Source of the DNA: Mesorhizobium liriopis
GTDB taxonomy: Bacteria; Pseudomonadota; Alphaproteobacteria; Rhizobiales; Rhizobiaceae
DNA: 64,000 bases
Direction: 5' to 3'
Assembly (NCBI RefSeq): GCF_024053505.1
Contig: NZ_JAMXQS010000002.1
Location: forward strand, 248,001 to 312,000
Below the pieces are notes generated by a model, which was not told where the DNA came from, did no database searches, and worked only from the letters and a program-made list of their open reading frames with translations. Each line of letters begins with the position of its first letter. Within the stretch, counting starts at the first letter, position 1. This document shows, piece after piece, positions 26,663-34,843 of the stretch. The translations under genes and the position numbers were made by a program.

Positions 26663-27604
26663 ATGCTCAGATCCTTATGCCTCGCCACTGGCTTGCTTCT
26701 CGGCGGTCTCGCGCCGGCCTCCGCCGCGGACAAGCTGTCCCTTCTGCTCGAATGGTACGTGAACCCGGTGCATGCGCCTTTGGTGATCGCGCAGGAGAAG
26801 GGCTTCTTTGCAGCCCATGGCCTGGACGTGGACATGACCCCGCCCTCCGACCCGTCCGCGCCGCCGCGCCTAGTTGCGGCTGGTCAAGCGGATGTCACGG
26901 TTCACTACCAGCCGAACCTTTATCTCGACCATGAAAACGGCCTGCCGCTGGTGCGTTTCGGGACGCTCATGGAAACGCCGCTGAACACGCTCACGGTTCT
27001 CGCCAACGGTCCGATCAAGACGCTGGCCGACCTCAAGGGGAAGCGCATCGGCTTTTCGGTCTCGGGCTTCGAGACCGCCATGCTGAACAGCTTTCTGAAA
27101 AGCGCGGGGCTGACGGCGAACGATGTCACGCTGGTCAACGTCAACTTCTCGCTGACGCCCTCGCTGATCAGCGGCAGCGTCGACGCGACGGTTGGAAGCT
27201 ACCGCAATTTCGAACTGGCTCAGATGCGGCTCGAAGGCCATGAGGGCCGCGCTTACTTCCCCGAGGAATATGGGGTGCCGGCCTATGACGAGCTGATCTT
27301 CGCGACGCGCAAGGACCTCGTGAACGATCCGCGCCTGCCCCGCTTCCTGGCTGCGGTGGAGGACGCCGCCATTTATATCACCAATTACCCGGACGAGAGC
27401 TGGAAGCTCTTCACCAAAGCCTATCCCGATCTCGACGACGCGCTCAACCGTCAGGCCTGGATCGACACGCTGCCGCGCTTCGCCAAGCGCCCGGCAGCCC
27501 TCGACGCGGCGCGCTATGCCCGCTTCGGAAAGTTCATGCAGGATTCGGGGCTGATCAAACAGGCACCGGCCGTGGCCGATATCGCCGTCGAGCTCGGCCA
27601 GTGA
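26663..27604 (+). CDS. thiY: ABC transporter substrate-binding protein, NMT1/THI5 family (ThiY-like)
   Basis: A periplasmic protein of 313 residues with a signal peptide (LRSLCLATGLLLGGLAPASA, cleavage before ADK). The mature part begins LSLLLEWYVNPVHAPLVIAQEKGFF, the hallmark of the NMT1/THI5-like thiamin-precursor binding group, and contains the VHYQPNLYLDHENGLPLVRFG ligand-pocket region. It binds a pyrimidine precursor of thiamin for the neighbouring ThiX permease. Its stop overlaps the thiM GTG start by 4 bases. Confidence 0.88.
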   Translation: MLRSLCLATGLLLGGLAPASAADKLSLLLEWYVNPVHAPLVIAQEKGFFAAHGLDVDMTPPSDPSAPPRLVAAGQADVTVHYQPNLYLDHENGLPLVRFGTLMETPLNTLTVLANGPIKTLADLKGKRIGFSVSGFETAMLNSFLKSAGLTANDVTLVNVNFSLTPSLISGSVDATVGSYRNFELAQMRLEGHEGRAYFPEEYGVPAYDELIFATRKDLVNDPRLPRFLAAVEDAAIYITNYPDESWKLFTKAYPDLDDALNRQAWIDTLPRFAKRPAALDAARYARFGKFMQDSGLIKQAPAVADIAVELGQ

Positions 27605-28332
27605 GCCTCGATACCGAGCGCCTCGCGGCACTCCCCGCGCGGCTGCGGGAAAAGGGCCCGCGCGTGCACTGCCTTCTGAACACGGTGGCGCAGAAGCTGG
27701 TGGCGGATGGTCTTTCCGCCCTGAGCTGCGTGCCGTCCATGACGGCAAGCGTGGATGAGGTGGCGGATTTCACCCGCCGTGCGGATGCGCTGCTGGTCAA
27801 TCTCGGCACCTCGACGCCCGACATGCGCGAGGCCATCACGCTCGCCGTGGATGCGGCCACAGACGCGAACAGGCCCTTCGTGCTCGATCCGGTAAAGGCT
27901 TACGCCTCGCCGGTCCGCCGCGACTTCGCGTTGCAGTTGATGGCGCGCGGGCCCTATGCCGTAAAGCTCAACGCGGCGGAGCGCGCCGATCTGCGCCCCC
28001 AGCCGAGTACGCGGACGCTGGTGGTCGAGACCGGGGAAACCGACCGCATCGCTGATGGCGCGACGACCGCGTTGGTCGAAAACGGCCACCCCTGGCTCGC
28101 GATAGTGACCGCGACGGGTTGCCTCGCCGGCGCGCTGATCGCGGCCGCCGCGACGGTGGAAGAGGATCCGCTTCATGCGGGCACGGGCGCGATGGCGCTT
28201 CTGGGCATCGCGGCCGAAATGGCAGCGACACGCAGCCGGGGGCCCGGCACCTTCGCGCCCGAATTGCTCGATGCGCTGGCGGCTATCGAGGCGGGCGATG
28301 TCCGCGCGCGGTTGAGGCTTTCCCATGGTTGA
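27601..28332 (+). CDS. thiM: Hydroxyethylthiazole kinase ThiM
   Basis: A ribokinase-fold enzyme of 243 residues that phosphorylates the thiazole alcohol for thiamin salvage. Visible family segments are HCLLNTVAQKLVADGLSALSCVPSM, FVLDPVKAYASPVRRDF and the active-site VTATGCLAGALIAA with the conserved Cys. It is somewhat shorter than the usual 260-270 residues. The start is GTG at 27601, overlapping the thiY stop (GTGA). It is part of the riboswitch-controlled operon and overlaps thiE by 8 bases. Confidence 0.92.
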   Translation: MSLDTERLAALPARLREKGPRVHCLLNTVAQKLVADGLSALSCVPSMTASVDEVADFTRRADALLVNLGTSTPDMREAITLAVDAATDANRPFVLDPVKAYASPVRRDFALQLMARGPYAVKLNAAERADLRPQPSTRTLVVETGETDRIADGATTALVENGHPWLAIVTATGCLAGALIAAAATVEEDPLHAGTGAMALLGIAAEMAATRSRGPGTFAPELLDALAAIEAGDVRARLRLSHG

Positions 28333-28978
28333 TATCCGGCTCTACGCCCTGGTCGACGCGTCGCTCGGCCGCGAGAAACTGCCCGGACTCGCGCGTCTGG
28401 CGGCATCGGGCGGCGCGACGCTGATCCAGTATCGCGACAAGACGGGCAGCACGCGGCAAATGATCGAATGCGCCGAAGCCATCCGCGCGAGTCTTAAGGG
28501 CAGCGGCGTGCCGCTTCTCGTCAACGATCGAGTGGATGTGGTGCTCGCCAGCGGCGCGGGCGGCGTGCATCTGGGGCGCGAGGACATGAGTGCGGATCAG
28601 GCCCGCGCCATTCTCGGGCCTGACGCCATCATTGGATTGACGGTGAAAAATGAAGAGGATGCGGCAGTCGCAGGCGCGGCACCCGTGGATTATGCCTGTA
28701 TCGGCGGCGTGTTCGAAACACTTTCCAAGCACAACCCCGATGCGCCGGTGGGGCTCGACGGGCTGTCGCGTCTGCGACGGCAGCTGCGCGACCTCAACCC
28801 GACCCTGCCGGTGGGGGCCATCGCCGGCATCGAACTTCAGCGCACGCCGGAGGCCATCGCGGCGGGCGCGGATGGCGTTTCGGTGATTTCCGCGATCTTC
28901 CGTGCCGCTGATCCGCGCGCGGCGACTCTCGCGCTGAGACAGGCGGTGGGTGCGGCGCTGGAAAGGCGAAACGCATGA
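28325..28978 (+). CDS. thiE: Thiamine-phosphate synthase ThiE
   Basis: A TIM-barrel enzyme of 217 residues that joins HMP-PP and thiazole phosphate to thiamin phosphate. The family motifs LIQYRDK, LLVNDRVDVVLASGAGGVHLGREDM and VGAIAGIELQRTPEAIAAGADGVSVISAI are complete. It lies between thiM and thiD with short overlaps on both sides. Together with ThiM and ThiD it forms a salvage route; no de novo genes such as thiC or thiG are present here. Confidence 0.95.
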   Translation: MVDIRLYALVDASLGREKLPGLARLAASGGATLIQYRDKTGSTRQMIECAEAIRASLKGSGVPLLVNDRVDVVLASGAGGVHLGREDMSADQARAILGPDAIIGLTVKNEEDAAVAGAAPVDYACIGGVFETLSKHNPDAPVGLDGLSRLRRQLRDLNPTLPVGAIAGIELQRTPEAIAAGADGVSVISAIFRAADPRAATLALRQAVGAALERRNA

Positions 28979-29778
28979 AGCCGCCGATTGCCCTGACGAT
29001 CGCCGGCTCGGATTCCGGCGGCGGTGCCGGCATTCAGGCCGACCTCAAGACGTTTTCCGCTCTCGGCGTTTATGGCGCGAGCGCACTGACCGCCATCACG
29101 GCACAGAACACGCGCGGCGTGTTTCTGGTCGAAGACCTGTCGCCAGCCATGGTCTCCGCGCAGATCGATGCGGTGCTCGCGGACCTCGCGGTGGGTGCGA
29201 TCAAGATCGGCATGGTTTCGCGTGCCGAAACCGCTCGTGCGATTGCCGAGGCGTTGCGCCGGCACGGACGGCGCGCGGTGCTCGATCCGGTGATGGTCGC
29301 GACCTCCGGCGACCGGTTGTTGCAGTCCGACGCGGTGGAAGCCCTGCGCTTCGAGCTTCTGCCGCTCGCCGACTGCGTCACGCCGAACCTGCCCGAAGCG
29401 GCGATCTTAGCCGACAGTCCGGTGGCTGAAGATGAGGCCGCGATGGCAGCCCAAGCCGAGCGCATTCTGGCGCTAGGCGCCAAGGCCGTCCTGATCAAAG
29501 GGGGCCATGGCACCGGCAAAACCAGCACCGACCTGCTTTTCGACGGCACGAGCGTCCGGCGTTTCGAGGCGCCGAGGCTTCAAACCACGCGCGACCACGG
29601 AACCGGCTGCACACTTTCAGCCGCCATCACGGCCGGTCTCGCCTCTGGGCGGCCGCTCGAAGAGGCGGTGGCCGAGGCGAAGCGCTATCTGCATGCCGCA
29701 CTCCAGGCGGCAGACCGTCTTCCCATCGGATCGGGCCGAGGCCCGGTACACCACTTTCACCGTTGGTGGCTGGCCTGA
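28975..29778 (+). CDS. thiD: Hydroxymethylpyrimidine/phosphomethylpyrimidine kinase ThiD
   Basis: A ribokinase-family enzyme of 267 residues that phosphorylates HMP twice to HMP-PP. Motifs are ALTIAGSDSGGGAGIQADLKTFSALGVYG at the N-terminus, VLDPVMVATSGDRLL, LIKGGHG and the anion-hole/base motif RDHGTGCTLSAAI. It is the last gene of the thi operon, overlapping thiE by 4 bases and convergent with the ArsR-type gene 5 bases away. Confidence 0.95.
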   Translation: MKPPIALTIAGSDSGGGAGIQADLKTFSALGVYGASALTAITAQNTRGVFLVEDLSPAMVSAQIDAVLADLAVGAIKIGMVSRAETARAIAEALRRHGRRAVLDPVMVATSGDRLLQSDAVEALRFELLPLADCVTPNLPEAAILADSPVAEDEAAMAAQAERILALGAKAVLIKGGHGTGKTSTDLLFDGTSVRRFEAPRLQTTRDHGTGCTLSAAITAGLASGRPLEEAVAEAKRYLHAALQAADRLPIGSGRGPVHHFHRWWLA

Positions 29779-29783
29779 GGCGC

Positions 29784-30152
29784 CTACATCATCTCGCCGT
29801 CATGCGCGCCCAACCGCGCGCCGCGCCAGATGGCGGATGCGTTGGGGTCGGGAAACAAGAGGCGCAGATGGCCGATGAGCTGGGAGGCACGCGGATCGGC
29901 AAGGCGATAGGACACCGCGCGCGCCTCGCGCCTGCCTTCGATGATGCCGGCTTCGCGCAACGCGCCGATCTGCTGCGACAGCGTGGGCTGATGGACGTCG
30001 AGAATGGTTTCGAGTTCGCCCACCGTGCGCGCGCCTTCGGAAAGCACGCAAAGGATGGACAGCCTGACGGGATTGCCAAGGGCCTTCAGGAAATCGGAGG
30101 CCGTGCCGATGGCCTGGCATTTGACTTTCGGCTCGCGGCTTTTGTCCGGCAT
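29784..30152 (-). CDS. ArsR/SmtB-type winged-helix regulator
   Basis: A protein of 122 residues with the ArsR fold. The recognition-helix region is VHQPTLSQQIGALREAGIIEGRREARAVSYRLAD. There are two Cys, at residues 12 and 35; Cys35 in RLSILCVL is at the position conserved in the BigR/SqrR sulfide-sensing branch. The usual second Cys near the C-terminus of that branch is missing. A redox or thiol sensor using Cys12 and Cys35 is possible but inferred. The gene is divergent from the sulfonate operon and may control it. Confidence 0.8.
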   Translation of the reverse strand: MPDKSREPKVKCQAIGTASDFLKALGNPVRLSILCVLSEGARTVGELETILDVHQPTLSQQIGALREAGIIEGRREARAVSYRLADPRASQLIGHLRLLFPDPNASAIWRGARLGAHDGEMM

Positions 30153-30267
30153 CGCCTCGCTCCCGGTTTGCGTCGTCTCCTGTCCCAGCGATCCACGAAT
30201 GGACAGGAAGAATTTTCCAGTGTCCGGCCGGATTTTAGAGAACCTTTCCTCACGGCCAGGACCGCCA

Positions 30268-30300
30268 TTATTATATAAAAAAGTATATTGAATTTGGCTA
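30268..30300. promoter_or_regulatory. AT-rich dyad before the sulfonate operon
   Basis: An unusually AT-rich stretch in this GC-rich window. It holds ATATA (30273-30277) and TATAT (30284-30288) as a short dyad. It lies between the ArsR-type gene and the first sulfonate gene (GTG at 30314) and could be promoter and operator for either. No consensus was tested. Confidence 0.35.
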
Positions 30301-30313
30301 TGGCACGCTGCTT

Positions 30314-31168
30314 GTGACGTTGAAGATCGGCTTTCACCCCAACAACCTGCATCTGACGCTGGCCGCAGAGTGGCCCGGTGCGTTCAGGACATTGCGCCCT
30401 GAATTCGTGCGCTACGAGGAAGGACGGGACACCGCGCAAAAGCTGGCGGAAGGCGAGATCGATCTCGGCGGAACGGGCTCGACGCCGCCCATCATTGCGG
30501 CGGTCGACGGACTGCGGGTGGTCTATGCTGCGGCCTCGGCACCCCGCCCGGCCAATGGGGCGATCCTCATCAAGAAAGGTGCTGGCGTCCAACGCGTCGC
30601 CGATCTGGCGAACAGGCCGGTCGCGCTCGTGGACGGGTCGTTTCTGACCTATTTCCTCGCTCGCAGCTTGGAAGATGCGGGCTTGAAGTTGGGCGACGTC
30701 GAGCGGCGCGACCTGCCGCCATCCGCCTCACGCGAGCAGCTTTTGACCGGCGACGTGGCGGCGTGGCTCGCCATGGCCCCGCACTTGGAACAGGCGCTCG
30801 GCGAGCCCGAGTTCCACGTGCTCGCCCATTGCGGCACGACCATTCCCAACCGCTCGCTGTTCTGGACGAGTGCGGAGCGTGGGCTTTCGCGTGATGCGCT
30901 TGCGACATTCCGAGGCGAACTCGCGGAACTCGGCGAAGCGATCACGGCCGATCCCGAGAAGGCGGCAGCCCTGCTTGTGCCCAAAGGCGACGAACGCCAG
31001 CGCCGCGCTTGGACGCGCATCGTCGCCGAGCGCAACTGGCGCATCGACCCGGCCGACGAGACCCTGCTTGCCGAGCAGCAGCGGGAAGCGGACACGCTGT
31101 TCCGCCACGGCGCGCTGGAGCGCAGCGTGCGCATCGCCAGCGAAGACAGAAAGGCCGCGCTCGCATGA
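30314..31168 (+). CDS. Sulfonate-type substrate-binding protein lacking a signal peptide
   Basis: A protein of 284 residues of the SsuA/TauA-like periplasmic-binding fold (IGFHPNNLHLTLAAEWPGAF, LGGTGSTPPIIAAVDGLRVVYAAASAPR). The protein starts directly with the first beta strand (TLKIGF), and no upstream in-frame segment could code for a signal peptide, so export is unlikely. The start is GTG at 30314. It is the first gene of the ssu operon and overlaps ssuD by 4 bases, while a normal exported binding protein is encoded at the operon end. A cytoplasmic ligand-binding role, for example sensing or substrate delivery to the monooxygenase, is speculative. Confidence 0.7.
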   Translation: MTLKIGFHPNNLHLTLAAEWPGAFRTLRPEFVRYEEGRDTAQKLAEGEIDLGGTGSTPPIIAAVDGLRVVYAAASAPRPANGAILIKKGAGVQRVADLANRPVALVDGSFLTYFLARSLEDAGLKLGDVERRDLPPSASREQLLTGDVAAWLAMAPHLEQALGEPEFHVLAHCGTTIPNRSLFWTSAERGLSRDALATFRGELAELGEAITADPEKAAALLVPKGDERQRRAWTRIVAERNWRIDPADETLLAEQQREADTLFRHGALERSVRIASEDRKAALA

Positions 31169-32298
31169 ACGTGCTCTGGTACATGTGCGCGCCCGACGGC
31201 GCCTATCCGTGGAAGCCGGAAGGCTCGCGCACGGTCGATTATGGTTATTACAGGCAGCTCGCCCAGGCCTACGACCATCTGGGCTACTCCGGTGCGCTGT
31301 TCGCGACCGGGGCGCATGATGTCTGGCCGCTCGCCGGGGCGCTGCTGCCCTACACCGAGCGCATGAAGTTCCTGCTCGCCTTCCATCCGGGCCTCGTCGC
31401 ACCGACGCTGCTCGCCAAGATGGCTGCGACGTTCCAGGAATTCTCGAACGGGCGGCTGATGCTGAACGTCGTCTCGGGCGATGCCAAGATGCTCGGCGCC
31501 TATGGCATGACACTGCCGCATGACGAACGCTATGCCATGGCGGACGAGTATCTCGCACTCTTTCACCGGCTGATGGCGGGCGAAAGCGTTTCGCACAAGG
31601 GCAAATATTTCCAGACCGAGGGCGCCAAGCTCGCTTTGCCTGCGGGCTCCACCATCGCCCCCCCGCCGCTCTGGTTCGGCGGCTCGTCCGACAGCGCCAT
31701 CGAGGTCGCGGCCAAGCATGTGGACACCTATCTGTCCTGGGGCGAAACGCCCGAGCAGATGGGCCTCAAGGTCGAGCAGGTGAAGCGCCGCGCGGCCGCG
31801 CATGGGCGCGAACTGAACTATGGCATCCGCCTTTACGTGATCGTGCGCCAGACCGACGAAAAGGCCTGGGAGGCCGCCGCCGACCTCTATGATCAGATGG
31901 ACGATGCCGCGCTCGCCGCCAACCAGCGCTTCGTGTCGAACACGGATTCGGTCGGCCAGCAGCGGATGAGCGCGATGCATGGCGGCATCAAGCCCGCCAA
32001 TCTGCGCGATCTGGAAATCTCACCCAATCTCTGGGCCGGCATCGGCTTGGTGCGCCCCGGCCCTGGCACGGCCATCGTCGGCTCTCCCGATACGGTGATC
32101 CGCACGCTCGAAGCCTACCGGGCGGTGGGCGTCGAGACCTTCATCCTGTCAGGCATGCCGCTTCTGGAAGAGGCCTATCGCTTCGGCGAACTGGTTCTGC
32201 CGCGCCTGCCCGTCGAACGTCAGCTGCCTGCCGCCAAGCAATATACATGGTCCACCCTGTTCGACCGCGACCTGAGCGGAAAAGCGGCGAATGGCTGA
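31165..32298 (+). CDS. ssuD: Alkanesulfonate monooxygenase SsuD (LLM class, FMNH2-dependent)
   Basis: A TIM-barrel flavin monooxygenase of 377 residues, close to the 381 of E. coli SsuD. Family segments include TVDYGYYRQLAQAYDHLGYSGALFATG, FLLAFHPGLVAPTLLAKMAAT, LMLNVVSGDAKMLGAYG and PPLWFGGSSDSAIEVAAKHVDTYLSWGE. It releases sulfite from alkanesulfonates using reduced FMN. No flavin reductase (ssuE) is in this operon, so FMNH2 must come from elsewhere. It overlaps its neighbours by 4 and 8 bases. Confidence 0.9.
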   Translation: MNVLWYMCAPDGAYPWKPEGSRTVDYGYYRQLAQAYDHLGYSGALFATGAHDVWPLAGALLPYTERMKFLLAFHPGLVAPTLLAKMAATFQEFSNGRLMLNVVSGDAKMLGAYGMTLPHDERYAMADEYLALFHRLMAGESVSHKGKYFQTEGAKLALPAGSTIAPPPLWFGGSSDSAIEVAAKHVDTYLSWGETPEQMGLKVEQVKRRAAAHGRELNYGIRLYVIVRQTDEKAWEAAADLYDQMDDAALAANQRFVSNTDSVGQQRMSAMHGGIKPANLRDLEISPNLWAGIGLVRPGPGTAIVGSPDTVIRTLEAYRAVGVETFILSGMPLLEEAYRFGELVLPRLPVERQLPAAKQYTWSTLFDRDLSGKAANG

Positions 32299-33121
32299 CG
32301 CGCGGCTTCTCGAGCGCATGCCGGCGGCCGAGGCCAAGCCTGTCCGGCGCCTGCGTGAAACGCGGCTGGGCGGCAGCCTGCTGCGGCTCGTGTCGCCGCT
32401 GGCCATTCTCGTGCTCTGGCAGCTGGCGAGCGTATCGGGCCTGCTCTCGCCACAGATCCTCACCTCGCCAGTTGCCATCGCGGCCACGGCCGCGCGGCTC
32501 GTCGCGTCCGGCGAACTGCTGACGGGCCTCGGCGTGTCGTTTCTGCGCGTGGTGGCAGGCTTTATGATCGCGCTCGTGGTCGGCGTGGCGCTGGCGCTGT
32601 TCGCCGGCCTTTCGCGCCTTGGCGAAACACTGGTCGATCCGCCTGTGCAGATGCTCAAAGCCATGCCGTTCCTGGGCCTTCTGCCGCTGTTCATTCTCTG
32701 GTTCGGCATCGGTGAGACGCCCAAGATCGGCATGGTCGCTTTCGGTTCGGTGTTTCCGATCTATCTCACGCTCCATGGCGGCATTCGCGGTGTCGACCGC
32801 AAGCTGATCGAAGCGGGCCGGACGCTCGGCCTGGGCACGGCTGGTATCATCCGCCATGTCGTCATTCCCGGCGCGCTGCCCTCGCTTCTGGTCGGCGTGC
32901 GCTACGGGTTGAGCATCGCTTGGCTGAGCCTCGTGGTGGCCGAGCAGATCAACGCGTCGAGCGGCATCGGTTCGATCATCACCTATGCGCGCGATTTCCT
33001 GCAGACCGATGTGATCGTGGTCTGCCTGCTCGTTTACGCACTGATGGGCTTGCTCACCGATGGGCTCGTGCGCCTGCTCGAGGCCTATGCGCTGCGTTGG
33101 CGCCCGGCGGTGACGGCATGA
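32291..33121 (+). CDS. ssuC: Sulfonate ABC transporter permease SsuC
   Basis: An inner-membrane permease of 276 residues with about six helices. The EAA loop reads EAGRTLGLGTAGIIRHVVIPGALPSLLVG, and FGIGETPKIGMVAFGSVFPIYL is typical of the SsuC/TauC family. It overlaps ssuD by 8 bases and ssuB by 4, so a stoichiometric complex with the neighbouring ATPase is expected. Confidence 0.9.
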   Translation: MADARLLERMPAAEAKPVRRLRETRLGGSLLRLVSPLAILVLWQLASVSGLLSPQILTSPVAIAATAARLVASGELLTGLGVSFLRVVAGFMIALVVGVALALFAGLSRLGETLVDPPVQMLKAMPFLGLLPLFILWFGIGETPKIGMVAFGSVFPIYLTLHGGIRGVDRKLIEAGRTLGLGTAGIIRHVVIPGALPSLLVGVRYGLSIAWLSLVVAEQINASSGIGSIITYARDFLQTDVIVVCLLVYALMGLLTDGLVRLLEAYALRWRPAVTA

Positions 33122-33852
33122 GTGTGCTGGTCGATATTCAGGGCCTGTCGCGCGATTTCGGCGCGGCACCGGTTCTCGACCGGATCAGTCTGGCGATTCA
33201 GCCGGGCGAGTTCGTGGCGCTGCTCGGCCGGAGCGGCTCGGGCAAGTCTACGCTGCTGCGCGTTTTGGCAGGGCTCGACGAAGCCCCCGCCGCGCGGGTG
33301 GTGCTGCCCAAGCGACGCAGCATCGTGTTCCAGGAACCACGCCTGATGCCGTGGAAGAGCGTGGCCGACAATGTCGCGCTGGGCGTGTCCAACGCGCATG
33401 CGAGCGGAGCGGTATCGCGCGCGCTCGCCGATGTCGAACTGACGCATCGCAGGGATGCCTGGCCGCTCACGCTGTCGGGCGGCGAGGCGCAGCGCGCGGC
33501 CCTTGCCCGGGCCTTGGTGCGCGAGCCGGAGCTCTTGCTGCTCGACGAGCCTTTCGCGGCCCTCGACGCGCTGACGCGGCTGCGCATGCAGGGTCTCGTG
33601 CGGGAACTCTGGCGCAAGCATCGACCGGCCGTGCTGCTCGTCACCCACGATGTCGGCGAAGCGGTGGCCCTGGCCGACCGTATCCTCGTGCTCGATCGCG
33701 GCCGCTTCCGCCGTGAGGTCGCGGTCGAACTTCCGCATCCGCGTAGACATGGCGACCCGTGTGCCGCAGCGCTCGAGACCGAGCTTCTGCGTGAACTCGG
33801 CGTCGAACTCTCGGACCACCATTCCATTCCTGAGCCCGAACGGACCCACTGA
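33118..33852 (+). CDS. ssuB: Sulfonate ABC transporter ATP-binding protein SsuB
   Basis: An ABC ATPase of 244 residues: Walker A GRSGSGKST near residue 38, Q-loop VFQEPRLMPWKSV, signature LSGGEAQRAALARAL, Walker B LLLLDEPFAALD and switch His in THDVGEA. The PRLMPW segment is typical of the SsuB/TauB/NrtD group. The start is ATG at 33118 with a 4-base overlap, and it shares one base with the next start (TGATG). It is the only ATPase near the ThiXY pair, which lacks its own. Confidence 0.9.
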   Translation: MSVLVDIQGLSRDFGAAPVLDRISLAIQPGEFVALLGRSGSGKSTLLRVLAGLDEAPAARVVLPKRRSIVFQEPRLMPWKSVADNVALGVSNAHASGAVSRALADVELTHRRDAWPLTLSGGEAQRAALARALVREPELLLLDEPFAALDALTRLRMQGLVRELWRKHRPAVLLVTHDVGEAVALADRILVLDRGRFRREVAVELPHPRRHGDPCAAALETELLRELGVELSDHHSIPEPERTH

Positions 33853-34799
33853 TGATCAACAAACGCCATCTTCTCGCCCTTGCCGCTGCGACCCTTTTCG
33901 GCCTCGGTAGCGTGGCGGCACAGGCCGCCGAAACCGTCCGCATCGGCTGGCTGCGCGGGCCCAACGACATCACGCTCGCCAAATCACGCGGCACGCTCGA
34001 AAAGGCGCTGGGTGAAAAGGGCATCACGGTGGAATGGGCAGGGCCATTCCCGGCCGCCGCTCCTGCCTTCGAAGCGCTGAACGCGGGCAGCATCGACATC
34101 ACGGCGGGTAGCTCGACTTCCGCTATCGCAGCCCTTGCCGCGCGCATTCCCGTGGTCGTCTTCGGCTACCAGAAGATGGCGGCGGCGTCCGAAGGGATCG
34201 TGGTGAAGAAGGATTCCGGCATCGCTTCGGTCAAGGATCTGGCCGGCAAGAAGGTCGCGGTCAACCGGGGCGGCACGGGCGAATATCTCCTGATGCAGGC
34301 ACTCGCCAAGAACGGCGTCGATCCGAAAAGCGTCGAGCGCGTCTATTTGAGCCCCAGCGACAGCGGCCCGAGCTTCCAGCAGAGCCACGTCGATGCCTGG
34401 GCGACCTGGGACCCGTTCCTGTCGATCGCGGAAAGCGCCTATGATGGCAAGGTTCTCGCGGATGGCGACGCCATCGGTTCCGACAATGCGGTGGTCCTGG
34501 TCGCCAGCCGCAAATTCACCGACGAGAAGCGCGACACGCTGCAGGCGGTGTTCGATGTCCTGAAAAGCGAAAACGCCTGGGCCCTCGAGCACAAGGCCGA
34601 AGCCGGTGCCATCTGGGCCAAGGAAATGAACGTGCCGGCGGAACTCGGCGAAAAGATCGGCGCAAACAATGCGGTGCCGACCACTGCCGTTTCGGATGCC
34701 GACACGGCCCAGATCGGCAAGATCGCCGACTGGTATGCGGAAAGCGGCATCATTCCGGCACGGCCGGATGTGGCAGCGGGCGTCGTCGGCCTCAAATAA
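33852..34799 (+). CDS. ssuA: Sulfonate ABC transporter periplasmic binding protein SsuA
   Basis: A protein of 315 residues with a clear signal peptide (KRHLLALAAATLFGLGSVAAQA, cleavage before AET). The mature protein begins VRIGWLRGPNDITLAKSRGTLEKAL and contains the pocket segment NAGSIDITAGSSTSAIAALAA and VDAWATWDPFLSIAE, all typical of SsuA. It is the last gene of the operon and completes the transporter. It contrasts with the leaderless relative at 30314. Confidence 0.9.
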   Translation: MINKRHLLALAAATLFGLGSVAAQAAETVRIGWLRGPNDITLAKSRGTLEKALGEKGITVEWAGPFPAAAPAFEALNAGSIDITAGSSTSAIAALAARIPVVVFGYQKMAAASEGIVVKKDSGIASVKDLAGKKVAVNRGGTGEYLLMQALAKNGVDPKSVERVYLSPSDSGPSFQQSHVDAWATWDPFLSIAESAYDGKVLADGDAIGSDNAVVLVASRKFTDEKRDTLQAVFDVLKSENAWALEHKAEAGAIWAKEMNVPAELGEKIGANNAVPTTAVSDADTAQIGKIADWYAESGIIPARPDVAAGVVGLK

Positions 34800-34843
34800 G
34801 CGCGGCGAGGGGAGAGGCGAGCTCGGTCAGAACGGCAGGCTCG

